A stretch of DNA of 64,000 bases from contig NZ_AP019822.1 in NCBI RefSeq assembly GCF_007990505.1, positions 1,488,001 to 1,552,000 on the forward strand, written 5' to 3'. Shown in pieces: positions 18,486 to 28,100 of this stretch. The first letter of the stretch is position 1. Each line of letters begins with the position of its first letter. The notes below the pieces were generated by a model that was not told where the DNA came from, made no database searches, and worked only from the letters and a program-made list of their open reading frames with translations. Source of the stretch: Pseudoleptotrichia goodfellowii. Lineage in GTDB: Bacteria > Fusobacteriota > Fusobacteriia > Fusobacteriales > Leptotrichiaceae. The position numbers were made by a program, and so were the translations under genes.

Positions 18486-19676
18486 TTACCAATAAATTTT
18501 TAAATCCTGTTTCAAAAATCTGACTAAAGCCTCCATATAAAAGTAATCCCCCCATATACAACATTCATTTACTCCTATTCCATGAGGTTTACTATACACA
18601 GCTTCTTTTAGTAGTCCGTTAGATTCCCTCAAATCTTTTGTAGTGTATTTTTCTATGAGAGATTTCATCATATGCTTCGCAGCATTCATATATACTTTTT
18701 TGTTTTTATCAGTATCTGATAAATTTTTATCCATTTCCAGTATTCCGCAAATGGCTATTGCCGCTGCCGATGTATCTTTTTCTTCTCCCGAAGTATCATC
18801 AAAAGCAAGATCCCAGTAACAAATATCATCTTCAGGCAATTTGTTCAGGAAATAATTTGTTACTTTTTTATACAAACTTACAAACTTTTCATTTTTTAAG
18901 TATTTATAAGCTAATGGGAATCCGTAAACTCCCCATGCCTGACCTCTTGCCCATGCAGAATCGTCAGAACTTCCCTGTGCCGTACTTCCTCTTAACGGTT
19001 TTCCCGTTTCAACATCAAAATAATAAGTATGAAAAGTTGATCCGTCTTCTCTAACTACAGTTCCTGCTGCTGTATTTACATGCTTTTCGGCTATTTCTCT
19101 ATATTTTTTTTCTCCTGTAACTTCACTTGCCCAGAAGAGCAACGGTATATTGAGATTACAGTCTATTATCAATCTATGATTATCGGGATTTCCCAATACC
19201 CCCCAAGCCTGAATAAATTCTCCTTTTTCTCTGAATCTTGTTATCAAATGTTCAGCAGCCATTATTCCTGTTGTCTTGGCTTCTTCACTTTTTGTTGTTT
19301 TATACTGAGCCACAGCAGACGGTATGTACAAAAATCCCAAATCATGATGATCAACGGCATTTTTATTTTTTATTCTTTCTTTGTAACTCTTCAACTGAAA
19401 TTCAGCTACTTTTTTATATTTTTCTTCTTTTGTTATCTCATAAGCAAGCCATAGTATTCCTGTCCAGAAACCGCTTGTCCAGTCGTCCCATTCGCCTCCG
19501 TTAAGTATTCCTGGATAAATGTTATTTACACTTGCCGGTCTAGGAAATAAATTTATAAAGTATTCAATATTTTTATCTATTTTACTCAGTGCATTATGCA
19601 AAGCTCCATATAAGATTTCTTTTGAAAGTTCGATATCTTCAGAATATCTTTTTATTGTTTTTTCATTTAGTTCCAT
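18486..19676 (-). CDS. ugl: Unsaturated glucuronyl hydrolase (GH88)
   Basis: 396 residues without a signal peptide, so cytoplasmic. The alpha/alpha-barrel motifs are present: GGEWDDWTSGFWTGILWLAYE, DHHDLGF with Asp112 and IDCNLNIPLLFWAS with Asp172. Asp112 and Asp172 have the same 60-residue spacing as the catalytic pair of streptococcal UGL. It hydrates the double bond of unsaturated glycosaminoglycan disaccharides made by a lyase, freeing an amino sugar and an unsaturated uronate that passes to KduI. The gene follows a sulfatase by 14 bases. Near the C-terminus (YSKPHGIGVNE) only part of the sulfate-binding Ser/Ser/Lys set I recall from streptococcal UGL is seen, so desulfated disaccharides may be preferred. 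Confidence 0.93.
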   Translation of the reverse strand: MELNEKTIKRYSEDIELSKEILYGALHNALSKIDKNIEYFINLFPRPASVNNIYPGILNGGEWDDWTSGFWTGILWLAYEITKEEKYKKVAEFQLKSYKERIKNKNAVDHHDLGFLYIPSAVAQYKTTKSEEAKTTGIMAAEHLITRFREKGEFIQAWGVLGNPDNHRLIIDCNLNIPLLFWASEVTGEKKYREIAEKHVNTAAGTVVREDGSTFHTYYFDVETGKPLRGSTAQGSSDDSAWARGQAWGVYGFPLAYKYLKNEKFVSLYKKVTNYFLNKLPEDDICYWDLAFDDTSGEEKDTSAAAIAICGILEMDKNLSDTDKNKKVYMNAAKHMMKSLIEKYTTKDLRESNGLLKEAVYSKPHGIGVNECCIWGDYFYMEALVRFLKQDLKIYW

Positions 19677-19690
19677 ATTTTCTCCTATAT

Positions 19691-21118
19691 TTAAAACTTA
19701 AATTTATCTTTATATTTCTCAGCCCAATTTTTTAATAACTTTTCCAATTCTTCCGATAATTTATTTTCAGAACTGTCATTTAATTTTAAAGGATTCAACT
19801 GATATTCATCATTAATATTATCATATAAAAGTCTTTCAGTTTTACGACCCGGTTTATAACCTTTATTTATAACATAAGTATGAGTTTTTGTTTTTACTGC
19901 ACGCCAACCATACTCTTTATTGTCCTCATTTATTTTCTCAAATTCTTTTATTGCGGGTATTTGACCTGGGTATGATGAAATAAAAGCTTTATTTTCGTTT
20001 TTTTCCTTTTCCAGTAGTGTATTTTTAAGATCTGTACCCTCTACAGTATCAGGAACATCCAAATCCATTAATGATAATATAGTCGGCATTATATCAACAC
20101 TGCTCATTACAGTATCCGTTCTCCCTGACAAACATTTACTTCCGTATTTTATCAAAAACGGTATTCCTATAGATTCCTCATACCAGACATGTTTACTCCA
20201 TAGTCCGTGTCCGCAAAGCATTTCTCCGTGATCAGCAGTTAAAATAATTACTGTATTTTCATATAAATCGTTTTCTTTTAAATAATTTATAATTCTACCG
20301 AAATTTTCATCAATTCCTGTTATTGCAGCAAAATACTTTTTCATTACTGTTTGGTATTCCTCTTCGGTAAAATTAAGTTTTTCTTTCATGCTTTCAGTAT
20401 GATCAATTACATTTTCCAATATCACATTAGGATTTACTTTTAATTTTTTGTTATCATACATTTTTATATACTTTTCAGGTACCAGATCAAGAGGTGTATG
20501 TGGTGGATTCCATGAAACAAACAAAGAGAATGGAACATTTTTATCTTTATTTTTTTCAAGAAATTCTATAGCTTTATCAGTTTCATGCTCTACAGACCAC
20601 TTGTCCACTTCTATCATCTTTTCATCATTACTCCAATAATGAGGTTTCAAATGATTATCATATGCACCGTATGAATACCAGTAGTCAACTCCATGGCGTT
20701 TTTTCCCGGGCGGAGTATAGGCATCCCAATCTCTTGCTCCTGATACGGGATTTTCACTTTTATTCATTTCGGGACTGTCCAAATGCCATTTTCCTATATA
20801 CCCTGTATTATAGCCGTTTTTCTTTAAAATATCCGTTATTGTGACAGCATCTTCTTTCAATGCCACATCATCAAGACCTGTTTTACAGTTAGTCCATACT
20901 CCGTGAGTTATCGGATATGTTCCTGTCAGTATACTTGCTCTACTCGGAGAGCAGAGAGGACATCCGCTCACCGCATTTTCAAAAGCAAGTGCTTCTTTTG
21001 AAAACAAATCTATATTTGGAGTAATAACATCTTCTTTTTCCATAAATCCTACAGAATTTCTTCTCCATTGATCTGCAAATAAAAATAACAAATTCGGTCT
21101 ATTCATATTTTTATTCAT
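19691..21118 (-). CDS. Cytoplasmic Cys-type sulfatase (S1 family)
   Basis: 475 residues with the formylglycine motif CSPSR (Cys56) in CPLCSPSRASILTGTYP, the N-terminal metal site LFADQW and the later TADHGEMLCGHGLWSKHVW segment that ends the metal site. No signal peptide is present (MNKNMNRPNLLFLFADQ). It lies between a disaccharide-binding lipoprotein gene and the GH88 gene, so it probably removes sulfate from the imported unsaturated disaccharide before or after GH88 cleavage. Maturation needs the anSME encoded at 34331. It is clearly different from the other two sulfatases in the window. Confidence 0.93.
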   Translation of the reverse strand: MNKNMNRPNLLFLFADQWRRNSVGFMEKEDVITPNIDLFSKEALAFENAVSGCPLCSPSRASILTGTYPITHGVWTNCKTGLDDVALKEDAVTITDILKKNGYNTGYIGKWHLDSPEMNKSENPVSGARDWDAYTPPGKKRHGVDYWYSYGAYDNHLKPHYWSNDEKMIEVDKWSVEHETDKAIEFLEKNKDKNVPFSLFVSWNPPHTPLDLVPEKYIKMYDNKKLKVNPNVILENVIDHTESMKEKLNFTEEEYQTVMKKYFAAITGIDENFGRIINYLKENDLYENTVIILTADHGEMLCGHGLWSKHVWYEESIGIPFLIKYGSKCLSGRTDTVMSSVDIMPTILSLMDLDVPDTVEGTDLKNTLLEKEKNENKAFISSYPGQIPAIKEFEKINEDNKEYGWRAVKTKTHTYVINKGYKPGRKTERLLYDNINDEYQLNPLKLNDSSENKLSEELEKLLKNWAEKYKDKFKF

Positions 21119-21142
21119 ATGTCCTCTATCCTCCTGTATTTA

Positions 21143-22717
21143 CTATTTTTTCGTAAATCTTTTATACGCTTCCAGTTGTATTTTTTCAGCCTTTGCCAGT
21201 CCTATATCATTTAATCTTTTTATATAACTGTCCCAGTCTTTATCTACATCAGAAACTCCCATTATCCATTTTTGAGACATTTCTTCCACATAAGAATTTA
21301 ATTGTGTATTTATTTTTATAAATTCTTTAGATTCATCTTTTGTGTATTTTAATATAGGCATTAGTTCATGAACATAATTATTTTTCAAATAAAAATCTAT
21401 TGCATCAACAGCTTCTTTTACATACCATTGTTTTTCATATTCGGAATCCTGAGGCATTCCCAATCTGAATTGTGCTCCCGATTCTCTGATTACAGCTAAA
21501 GGAGTTTTCCCTTGAGAATTTTTCAATATTTTATCTGTAAATACAGGTTTTCCGTCTACCAATTTATAATCATCACCTTCAATACCGAAATTCCATAGTC
21601 TTCTTCCTTCAGGAGAGTACCAGAAATCAAAATATTTTATGGCTTCTACGACATTTTTGGATTTTGAGCTTATTCCCCAGCCTCCTAAGTATGTAGTTCT
21701 TGCCTGATATGTTTTATTATCTCCGTTAAATGTTGCAGGTGCTATTATTCCGAAATCAAATCCCTGTATTGTTTTACCAAGTTTATTGTTATAAGAGCTT
21801 GTACTTCCGAACCAGTCTATTGTAAAACCTCCCAAGTTATTGGAAAGCATGTAATCTCTTGCGTTAATTCCTCTTGTAAAAATTTCTTTATCAATTAATC
21901 CTTCTTTATACCATTTTGCCAACTGTTTCATAGCTTCTTTGTATTCAGCCTGTGCAGGTCCGAATTTTACTGCATCTTTATCATCATACCAGAAAGCTCT
22001 CGCCTTAAATATATCAGCTAAAGGTTGTAAAACTTTTGCTACAGTATCTCCTCTACTAAATAAAGGTACTTCGTCTTTTTTTCCGTTTCCGTTAGGATCT
22101 TTATCTCTGAAAGCTACAAGCACATTATATAAATCATCTGTTGTTACAGGATCTTTCAAATTCAATTTTTTTATCCAGTCTTTTCTTATATAATAACCTG
22201 TAGACGGCATAAAATTAAAATAATCATAATAGTTAGGTATCATATAAATATGTCCGTCAGCTGCTATTGCATCCTGTTTGTATCTCGGATTTTCTTCCCA
22301 GAATTTTTTAATATTCGGAGCATATTTATCTATTAAATCTTCTAATGGAACAAGCCCTCCGTCTATTCCCAATCCTTCCAAATCTTCAGTAAATTCATAA
22401 GCAACTATATCAGGTAATTCTCCTGAAGATACAAGTAAATTATATGCTTCTTTCTGATCTGTCTGATTTTGTGATGCTACATTTTTCAATTTTATATTTG
22501 TCATTTCGGCTGCTTTTTTATACACAGGTGCATCAGGATTTAAAGCTTTTCCCAAATGAATAGCAAAAACTGTCAGTTCTTTAGGATTTTCTGAAATTAA
22601 ATGACCTTCCAATTTTTTACCGCTATCTTTGTTATCTCCTTTTGACTGTGATTTTCCACAGGCAACCAATAATATTGCTATAATTAACAATAAATAAGTA
22701 ATTTTCTTTTTCATCAT
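21143..22717 (-). CDS. Glycosaminoglycan-disaccharide-type ABC substrate-binding lipoprotein, copy 1
   Basis: 524 residues with a lipoprotein signal (ILLVACGKS, Cys20). It contains the calcium-binding loop DKDPNGNGKKDEVP typical of long binding proteins for acidic oligosaccharides (AlgQ type) and of the Streptobacillus moniliformis protein Smon0123, which binds unsaturated chondroitin and hyaluronan disaccharides. It is roughly two-thirds identical by eye to the protein at 29479. It follows the PL8 lyase gene by 17 bases and precedes a sulfatase. The only matching permeases are at 31093 and 32015, so both binding proteins probably feed one transporter and may differ in sulfation preference. 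Confidence 0.9.
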   Translation of the reverse strand: MMKKKITYLLLIIAILLVACGKSQSKGDNKDSGKKLEGHLISENPKELTVFAIHLGKALNPDAPVYKKAAEMTNIKLKNVASQNQTDQKEAYNLLVSSGELPDIVAYEFTEDLEGLGIDGGLVPLEDLIDKYAPNIKKFWEENPRYKQDAIAADGHIYMIPNYYDYFNFMPSTGYYIRKDWIKKLNLKDPVTTDDLYNVLVAFRDKDPNGNGKKDEVPLFSRGDTVAKVLQPLADIFKARAFWYDDKDAVKFGPAQAEYKEAMKQLAKWYKEGLIDKEIFTRGINARDYMLSNNLGGFTIDWFGSTSSYNNKLGKTIQGFDFGIIAPATFNGDNKTYQARTTYLGGWGISSKSKNVVEAIKYFDFWYSPEGRRLWNFGIEGDDYKLVDGKPVFTDKILKNSQGKTPLAVIRESGAQFRLGMPQDSEYEKQWYVKEAVDAIDFYLKNNYVHELMPILKYTKDESKEFIKINTQLNSYVEEMSQKWIMGVSDVDKDWDSYIKRLNDIGLAKAEKIQLEAYKRFTKK

Positions 22718-22734
22718 TTATTCCACCTTTATTT

Positions 22735-25098
22735 TCAAATTTTTTTTAAATTTATAACAACTGATTTCCCTTGATTTACAAGATTTACTTTTATTTCTGT
22801 TTTTCCATTTTTAACATTTAATTTTACACTGTTATTTTGAGATAAAAGACTGTATTCTCCATCCAGTTCTATTATTGTCTCATATTTGGAAAGTTGTGTA
22901 GGATCACTTACTGCAAGAATAATTTCATTTCCTTTTTCTGTTTTTACTATTGAAATAGGAGAAACTGCTTTAATACCTGCAATTGTTATTTCTTTACTTC
23001 CCCAAAAATTTATTCCTGTAATTTTTCTCTGTTTATCTTCTATCGCATGTACATCATTATCCATACGTATGATTTTAATATTATCCTCGTTATAATTTTT
23101 TACTTCTTCTTCACTGAACATCGGTAAAACTATATATGCATATTTAGAATCTTTAGGATTTTTTCCATGCTCTGCATATACTTTAAAATATGTCTTTTCT
23201 TTTATATCCTGAGATTTCCCTCCTATTTCTTTCCAGCTTCCTTTTCTTTTTTCAATATTGATTGTTAAAATAGGAGTATTCAAAATTTTATATCCGATAT
23301 TTTCATTTGTTTTTTTATCTGTAAAATTTATGTAAGTTCCTTTTGTTCCCGGTACTTTTTTTATTCCTGTTACTGTTCCACCGTTTACAGTTATTTTTTT
23401 ATCATTTATATCGTTTATTATTTTATTATCCAATGTTGTATGAATTTCTCCATCACTACTGGAAATACCCGAACCTAAAGCTACTATTTCCTCTCCGAGC
23501 ATAAACCACGACTTTTTGGCAACAGTTTTATTATTCCATGATATAAAATCCATTCCTATCATTGCCGACTTACCGTCCGTAGCTCCTCCTGCCCATGAAT
23601 TAGGCGATACCGCTGAAGGAAGTCTTCTTTCTCCCGAACCTAAACCTCTATCATTTGTACTTTCAGTTGTTCCGGATAAATGAAGATTATCAACTGTTTC
23701 CCAAAAATCAACATAATCCGACGAAGAAATTCCGTAAATATAAGTCATTCCATCTCCGGTATGCCATCCTTTCAGATTTTCCCCGTTCATTGTTTCATAG
23801 TTGGCTATTCTTGAAGAATGCATTGAAACGAGAAATTTTCCATTTTTTTTATTTACCTGAACAGCTCTGTCCATTGAAGAAAATATTTTTGTTCCTGACA
23901 TTTCTTCTATTTTTATATTACTGTTTTCAACAATATTTTTTATAATTCTTTTTATTACAGGATTATTAATTTTTTCTACAACATTGAAAAAATTATTTTC
24001 CAGTACGCTTTTCTTTACCAGTTTTTTTATTTCTTCTTTATAAGGCGATTCAACACCTTCGGAAATTATTGCAAAAGCTGCTATTAACGATTTTCCTCTT
24101 TCCAGATCATTGGAATTATCTCTCGATATGGATCTTCCGCTGACCGAGTCATTTATTCCGCCGTTTATCATTAAATAACTGTATCCTTTTGTAATTGATT
24201 TATAAAGATTTTCCAGTCTCGGATCCTTAGGAAAAAAAACTGTTCCCTCAGAAACATAAAGTAAAGTACCCAATCCGTTAAACAATACACTTGCATAAGT
24301 TCCGCTGTATGCTACATTTTCATGCTGTATAAAAGAACCGTCTGAATAAAATCCGTCTTCATTTGTAACGATTTCTCCGATTTCTCCGACCGCATTTACT
24401 CCGTTCATTGTTTCAACTTTATCTTTTGTCAACACTCCTCTTCCGAATGAGATAATTGCCGTATCCATTCTGTTTCCGCCTTTGGAAACTCTCTTATTGG
24501 GAGAAGTCGAATATTTTGCTGCAGGGCTTGATCCCGAATGGGTAGCATAAGGCTGAAAATATTTTGAAGCATTCATCAAATTAATTAACAGACTTTGAGG
24601 AATTTCTCCGTACATTATTATTCCTATTTCATTTACACTTTTAGGAATACCTATTTCCCACTGCCACCAGTTTCCGAGCTCGTCCAATCCTTCATGATAA
24701 GCATTTTTATTAAGCCATTCCAATGATTCGGTTATTGTTTTTTTCAAATCCTTATTTTTATAATATTTTGTTCCCGGCATCATATAAGCTTTTGCCATAG
24801 CTTTTACATTCTGAAATGAACTTAATATATGTGCACCGTTTTTCATATCTTTCAAATCATTAAATAAACTTTTTTTATCTTCTTCTTTATTAAGTTTTTC
24901 TATTGCTTTTTCCGCATCTTTTTCTATCTGTGATACGTATTTGCCCATATTTTTATCAGTTCGACCGTTATTTTCTTCAGGCAGTCCGACAATTATTTCA
25001 AACCATTTTTTTCTTATTTTGTCAAATTCATTTTTTTGAGTTATACCCGAAGAAATTGAAGCTATAATCATCATCATTAAAAGTACTGTATTTTTCAA
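22735..25098 (-). CDS. Secreted polysaccharide lyase family 8 (hyaluronate/chondroitin lyase)
   Basis: 787 residues with an N-terminal signal peptide (about 1-20) and no surface anchor. It has the alpha-toroid and beta-sandwich layout of PL8. Key sites: aromatic patch NWWQWEIG (143-150), catalytic Asn209 in GGNRMDT, catalytic His259 and Tyr268 in IQHENVAYSGTY, and Arg322/Arg326 in GRSISR. The Asn/His/Tyr pattern and the nine-residue His-Tyr spacing match the pneumococcal hyaluronate lyase. It beta-eliminates chondroitin or hyaluronan to unsaturated disaccharides in the periplasm or outside. It sits between the autotransporter and a disaccharide-binding protein. Confidence 0.94.
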   Translation of the reverse strand: MKNTVLLMMMIIASISSGITQKNEFDKIRKKWFEIIVGLPEENNGRTDKNMGKYVSQIEKDAEKAIEKLNKEEDKKSLFNDLKDMKNGAHILSSFQNVKAMAKAYMMPGTKYYKNKDLKKTITESLEWLNKNAYHEGLDELGNWWQWEIGIPKSVNEIGIIMYGEIPQSLLINLMNASKYFQPYATHSGSSPAAKYSTSPNKRVSKGGNRMDTAIISFGRGVLTKDKVETMNGVNAVGEIGEIVTNEDGFYSDGSFIQHENVAYSGTYASVLFNGLGTLLYVSEGTVFFPKDPRLENLYKSITKGYSYLMINGGINDSVSGRSISRDNSNDLERGKSLIAAFAIISEGVESPYKEEIKKLVKKSVLENNFFNVVEKINNPVIKRIIKNIVENSNIKIEEMSGTKIFSSMDRAVQVNKKNGKFLVSMHSSRIANYETMNGENLKGWHTGDGMTYIYGISSSDYVDFWETVDNLHLSGTTESTNDRGLGSGERRLPSAVSPNSWAGGATDGKSAMIGMDFISWNNKTVAKKSWFMLGEEIVALGSGISSSDGEIHTTLDNKIINDINDKKITVNGGTVTGIKKVPGTKGTYINFTDKKTNENIGYKILNTPILTINIEKRKGSWKEIGGKSQDIKEKTYFKVYAEHGKNPKDSKYAYIVLPMFSEEEVKNYNEDNIKIIRMDNDVHAIEDKQRKITGINFWGSKEITIAGIKAVSPISIVKTEKGNEIILAVSDPTQLSKYETIIELDGEYSLLSQNNSVKLNVKNGKTEIKVNLVNQGKSVVINLKKI

Positions 25099-25112
25099 TT
25101 TTAATCTCCTTT

Positions 25113-28100
25113 CTAAAAACTGTAATTTATACCTATACTGGGTTTAAACACATGATTTCTCGTTTTTTCTCCGTATTTACTGCTTTTTTCATCTGTGTTT
25201 TTTACTTTTATCTCGGATATTGCCAAAGAAGCAAATATGTTAAGTCCCGGTACTATTCCTTTATTATATTTTATGCCGTATCGGTACTCATATACTTCGG
25301 ATTTTCTTTCTTTTGTTTCTGCAGTTTCATACCATGCTCCTTTTCCTAATGGCAATCTCAAGTCAAAGGTTACGCTGTCTCCATTACCGAAATTATAAAT
25401 TACTGACGATCTCAGCTGCTCAGAAACGTATTTTCTTACATTATTTTTACTGTCAAATCTTCTGTCATCTCTAAAATACATCAGTTGAAGCTTCCACTTA
25501 GGCGAGAACCCGTTATACACAAATCCGTACTGATTTTCTACCTTATAGTCAACTTGATTCTTTCTTTCTCCTTTATAATAAAAATCAATCATTCCTGTAG
25601 TTTTTCCTGTAAAATAGAGTCCGTTACCTAAATTATAAGAAATATTTCCATCCAATTTCAGTTCATGAAATCCCGACTTTGACACATAATAATCTTTTTT
25701 AGGATAATTTTTCGGTTTTTTCAGATTTTCAATTTTATATCCTATACTGAATCCGTAGTTTCCTTTGGAAAAAGTATTTCTGTATCTCATTTCTGCCATC
25801 AGACGACTTGAAGATATAATGTCTTCCCTTGAACTTTTCCCTTGAAACATACTGTTATTTTTATAATATCCTTCAAAATAATAAGAAATCTTTGATTTTG
25901 TATCTGACAAAGTCAACCATACCAGCGGTTTATAATCTGCAGATTTTGAATAATCTCCTGAAGATAATATATTTCCGTAATAATACGCTCTGTCCGAAGG
26001 ATCTTCAGCTTCAAGGGTAAATCCTAATGTCTTTTTCCATCTTGAATTTTTTCTGCTGTTACTCAATTTTGCAACAATACTGTTAAATATATTATTTTTG
26101 AAAATGTTTCCTTTATATTCAAAACCGAGTGTGATTTTATCGGATTTATATTCTTTTCCTTTGACATGTTTATAATTTGCAGTTATTGCCAGATTTTCAG
26201 TTAATCCTAAAACAGTATCTATATTATAAAAAAATACATTTTTCATGTTTGCAGATTTTACTTTATGTTCATTATTTAATCCCTGCAATTTATAATATTT
26301 GAATTTATTTATATTTCCTGTTTCAGTTTCATATCCTGCACCTATTCCGAATCTGTAAACTTTGTTAAACAGAAGTCCTGCCTTTTCAAAGTTTATCCCT
26401 ATGGACGGTACCACTGAATTATAGTATTTTTCATTTACAGGGCTATTTTTTATTGTCAAATTACTTGCCCGTGAAGGTAATTCCTCACGATTTTCATTTA
26501 TGTTTCCCTGAAATACCCTTTTAAAACCTATTCCTCCGTAAATCGATACTTTAAATATATTTTTTTCTATCGGAGTATAAATTATTTTTGAATCGGCTCC
26601 CAATGTAATTACAGGATAACTCGAATTAAATTTATAATTTTGATTACCGATATTAATTTCTCTTTTAATCGAAGCATGAGAATACGTTGTTCCTACCGTT
26701 GTCAAAAATGAAATTTTATTATTTAAGTTATAATTATAGTAACCTCCGAAATAAACTGTTTCCAAATGTGCATTTCCTGCATTATTCTTCTTAAAATTCA
26801 AATCTCCTTTGGAAGCTCCGTAAATAAATCCTAACTTATTATCATTGATAATCTGCTTTTCCCATATTCCTGCTACTCCTTTTTCTTTACGTTCTGCTTC
26901 TATTGTGCCCGATAAATTTCCTGTATCGTTTATATAAAAAATGTTATGTGTTACCGAATTTAAAGGACTGTTTCTTGTAATGTCTCTCGAAAATACTTTT
27001 TTTAAACTTAAATCTTTGAATAATTCCGATTCTTGTAAAACCGAGTCAATAACATAAGAATGTACAACACCTGAAATTTGAGCTAAAGCATTATTAAAAT
27101 CTTCTTTATTTTTTAACATTTCCATTTTTCCTATAACTTTATCCAAATCTCCGTTCGTTTTGTTTGCATTTCGCTCAGCTTCCAAATATTCTGCAAAGTC
27201 GTTCAAATTTTTATTTCTGTTCACATCGGAATATCTATTTTTACTAAGCACTACATCGGTATTTCCTTTTTTTCTGTATGCCCATACTAATGTATCCTCA
27301 AATTTTGCCTGACTTCCGTCTACTTTTATTCCTCCAAGATATTCAGAAGTAGAAAATTCTTTACCTTCTCCTTTGAACAATAAACTTATTTTCCCTTTTA
27401 ATATTATCTGATTACCGTTTACATATATAGGAGTACTATCCGCTTTATTTAAAGTCAATGTTGAATCTTCCAATGTCAAAGTTCCCGTTCGGTTACTTAT
27501 GTAACTTTCTCTTTCCAAAGATTTTTTTATGTCTTCTGAATATTTTTGGGCATTTTCATGACTTTCCAGTGATATTTCGGAATTTTTAATATAAGAATTT
27601 CCGATTAAATTCAATGAATTGTATTTTTTAACATTTATCCTGTCAATATTAGCATTTTCAAGAAACAAAGTATCTATTCCTGTATTTCCGATAATATTAC
27701 CGTTTACAGAATTTCTATTTTTCAATACAACAGTATTATTTGTTAAAGGCTTTGATATTACAGCATTTCCCTTTTCATCTCCGATAATTTTCCCTGTGTC
27801 ATTTATAAAAATCGAATTTGAAAGACTTATTCCTGTTGTAGTTCTATTTTTTAAAAGAATTTCTCCTTTATTTATACCTATTCCGTTTTTTTCTATTTTT
27901 ATTCCGGTACCTTCATTTATCTTTATTTTTCCGGCTTCAGAATTTATTCCGAAGGAATTTTCTCCTACAGCTATTCCCGAAGAAAGTTTTCCGCTTAATA
28001 CTTCTATTTCTCCTTTATTTTCTATCGTCCCTTTCATTTGAGATACAGCAGCATTTGAAGTATTTTTTTCATCTCCCTTATGAACTATTTTTCCTGCATT

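Noticed and set aside
27619-28041. 140-codon plus-strand frame opposite the autotransporter gene
   Set aside because: It is a Phe/Pro/Ile-rich antisense of the passenger repeats, with no ribosome site or known motif; the minus-strand gene is certain.
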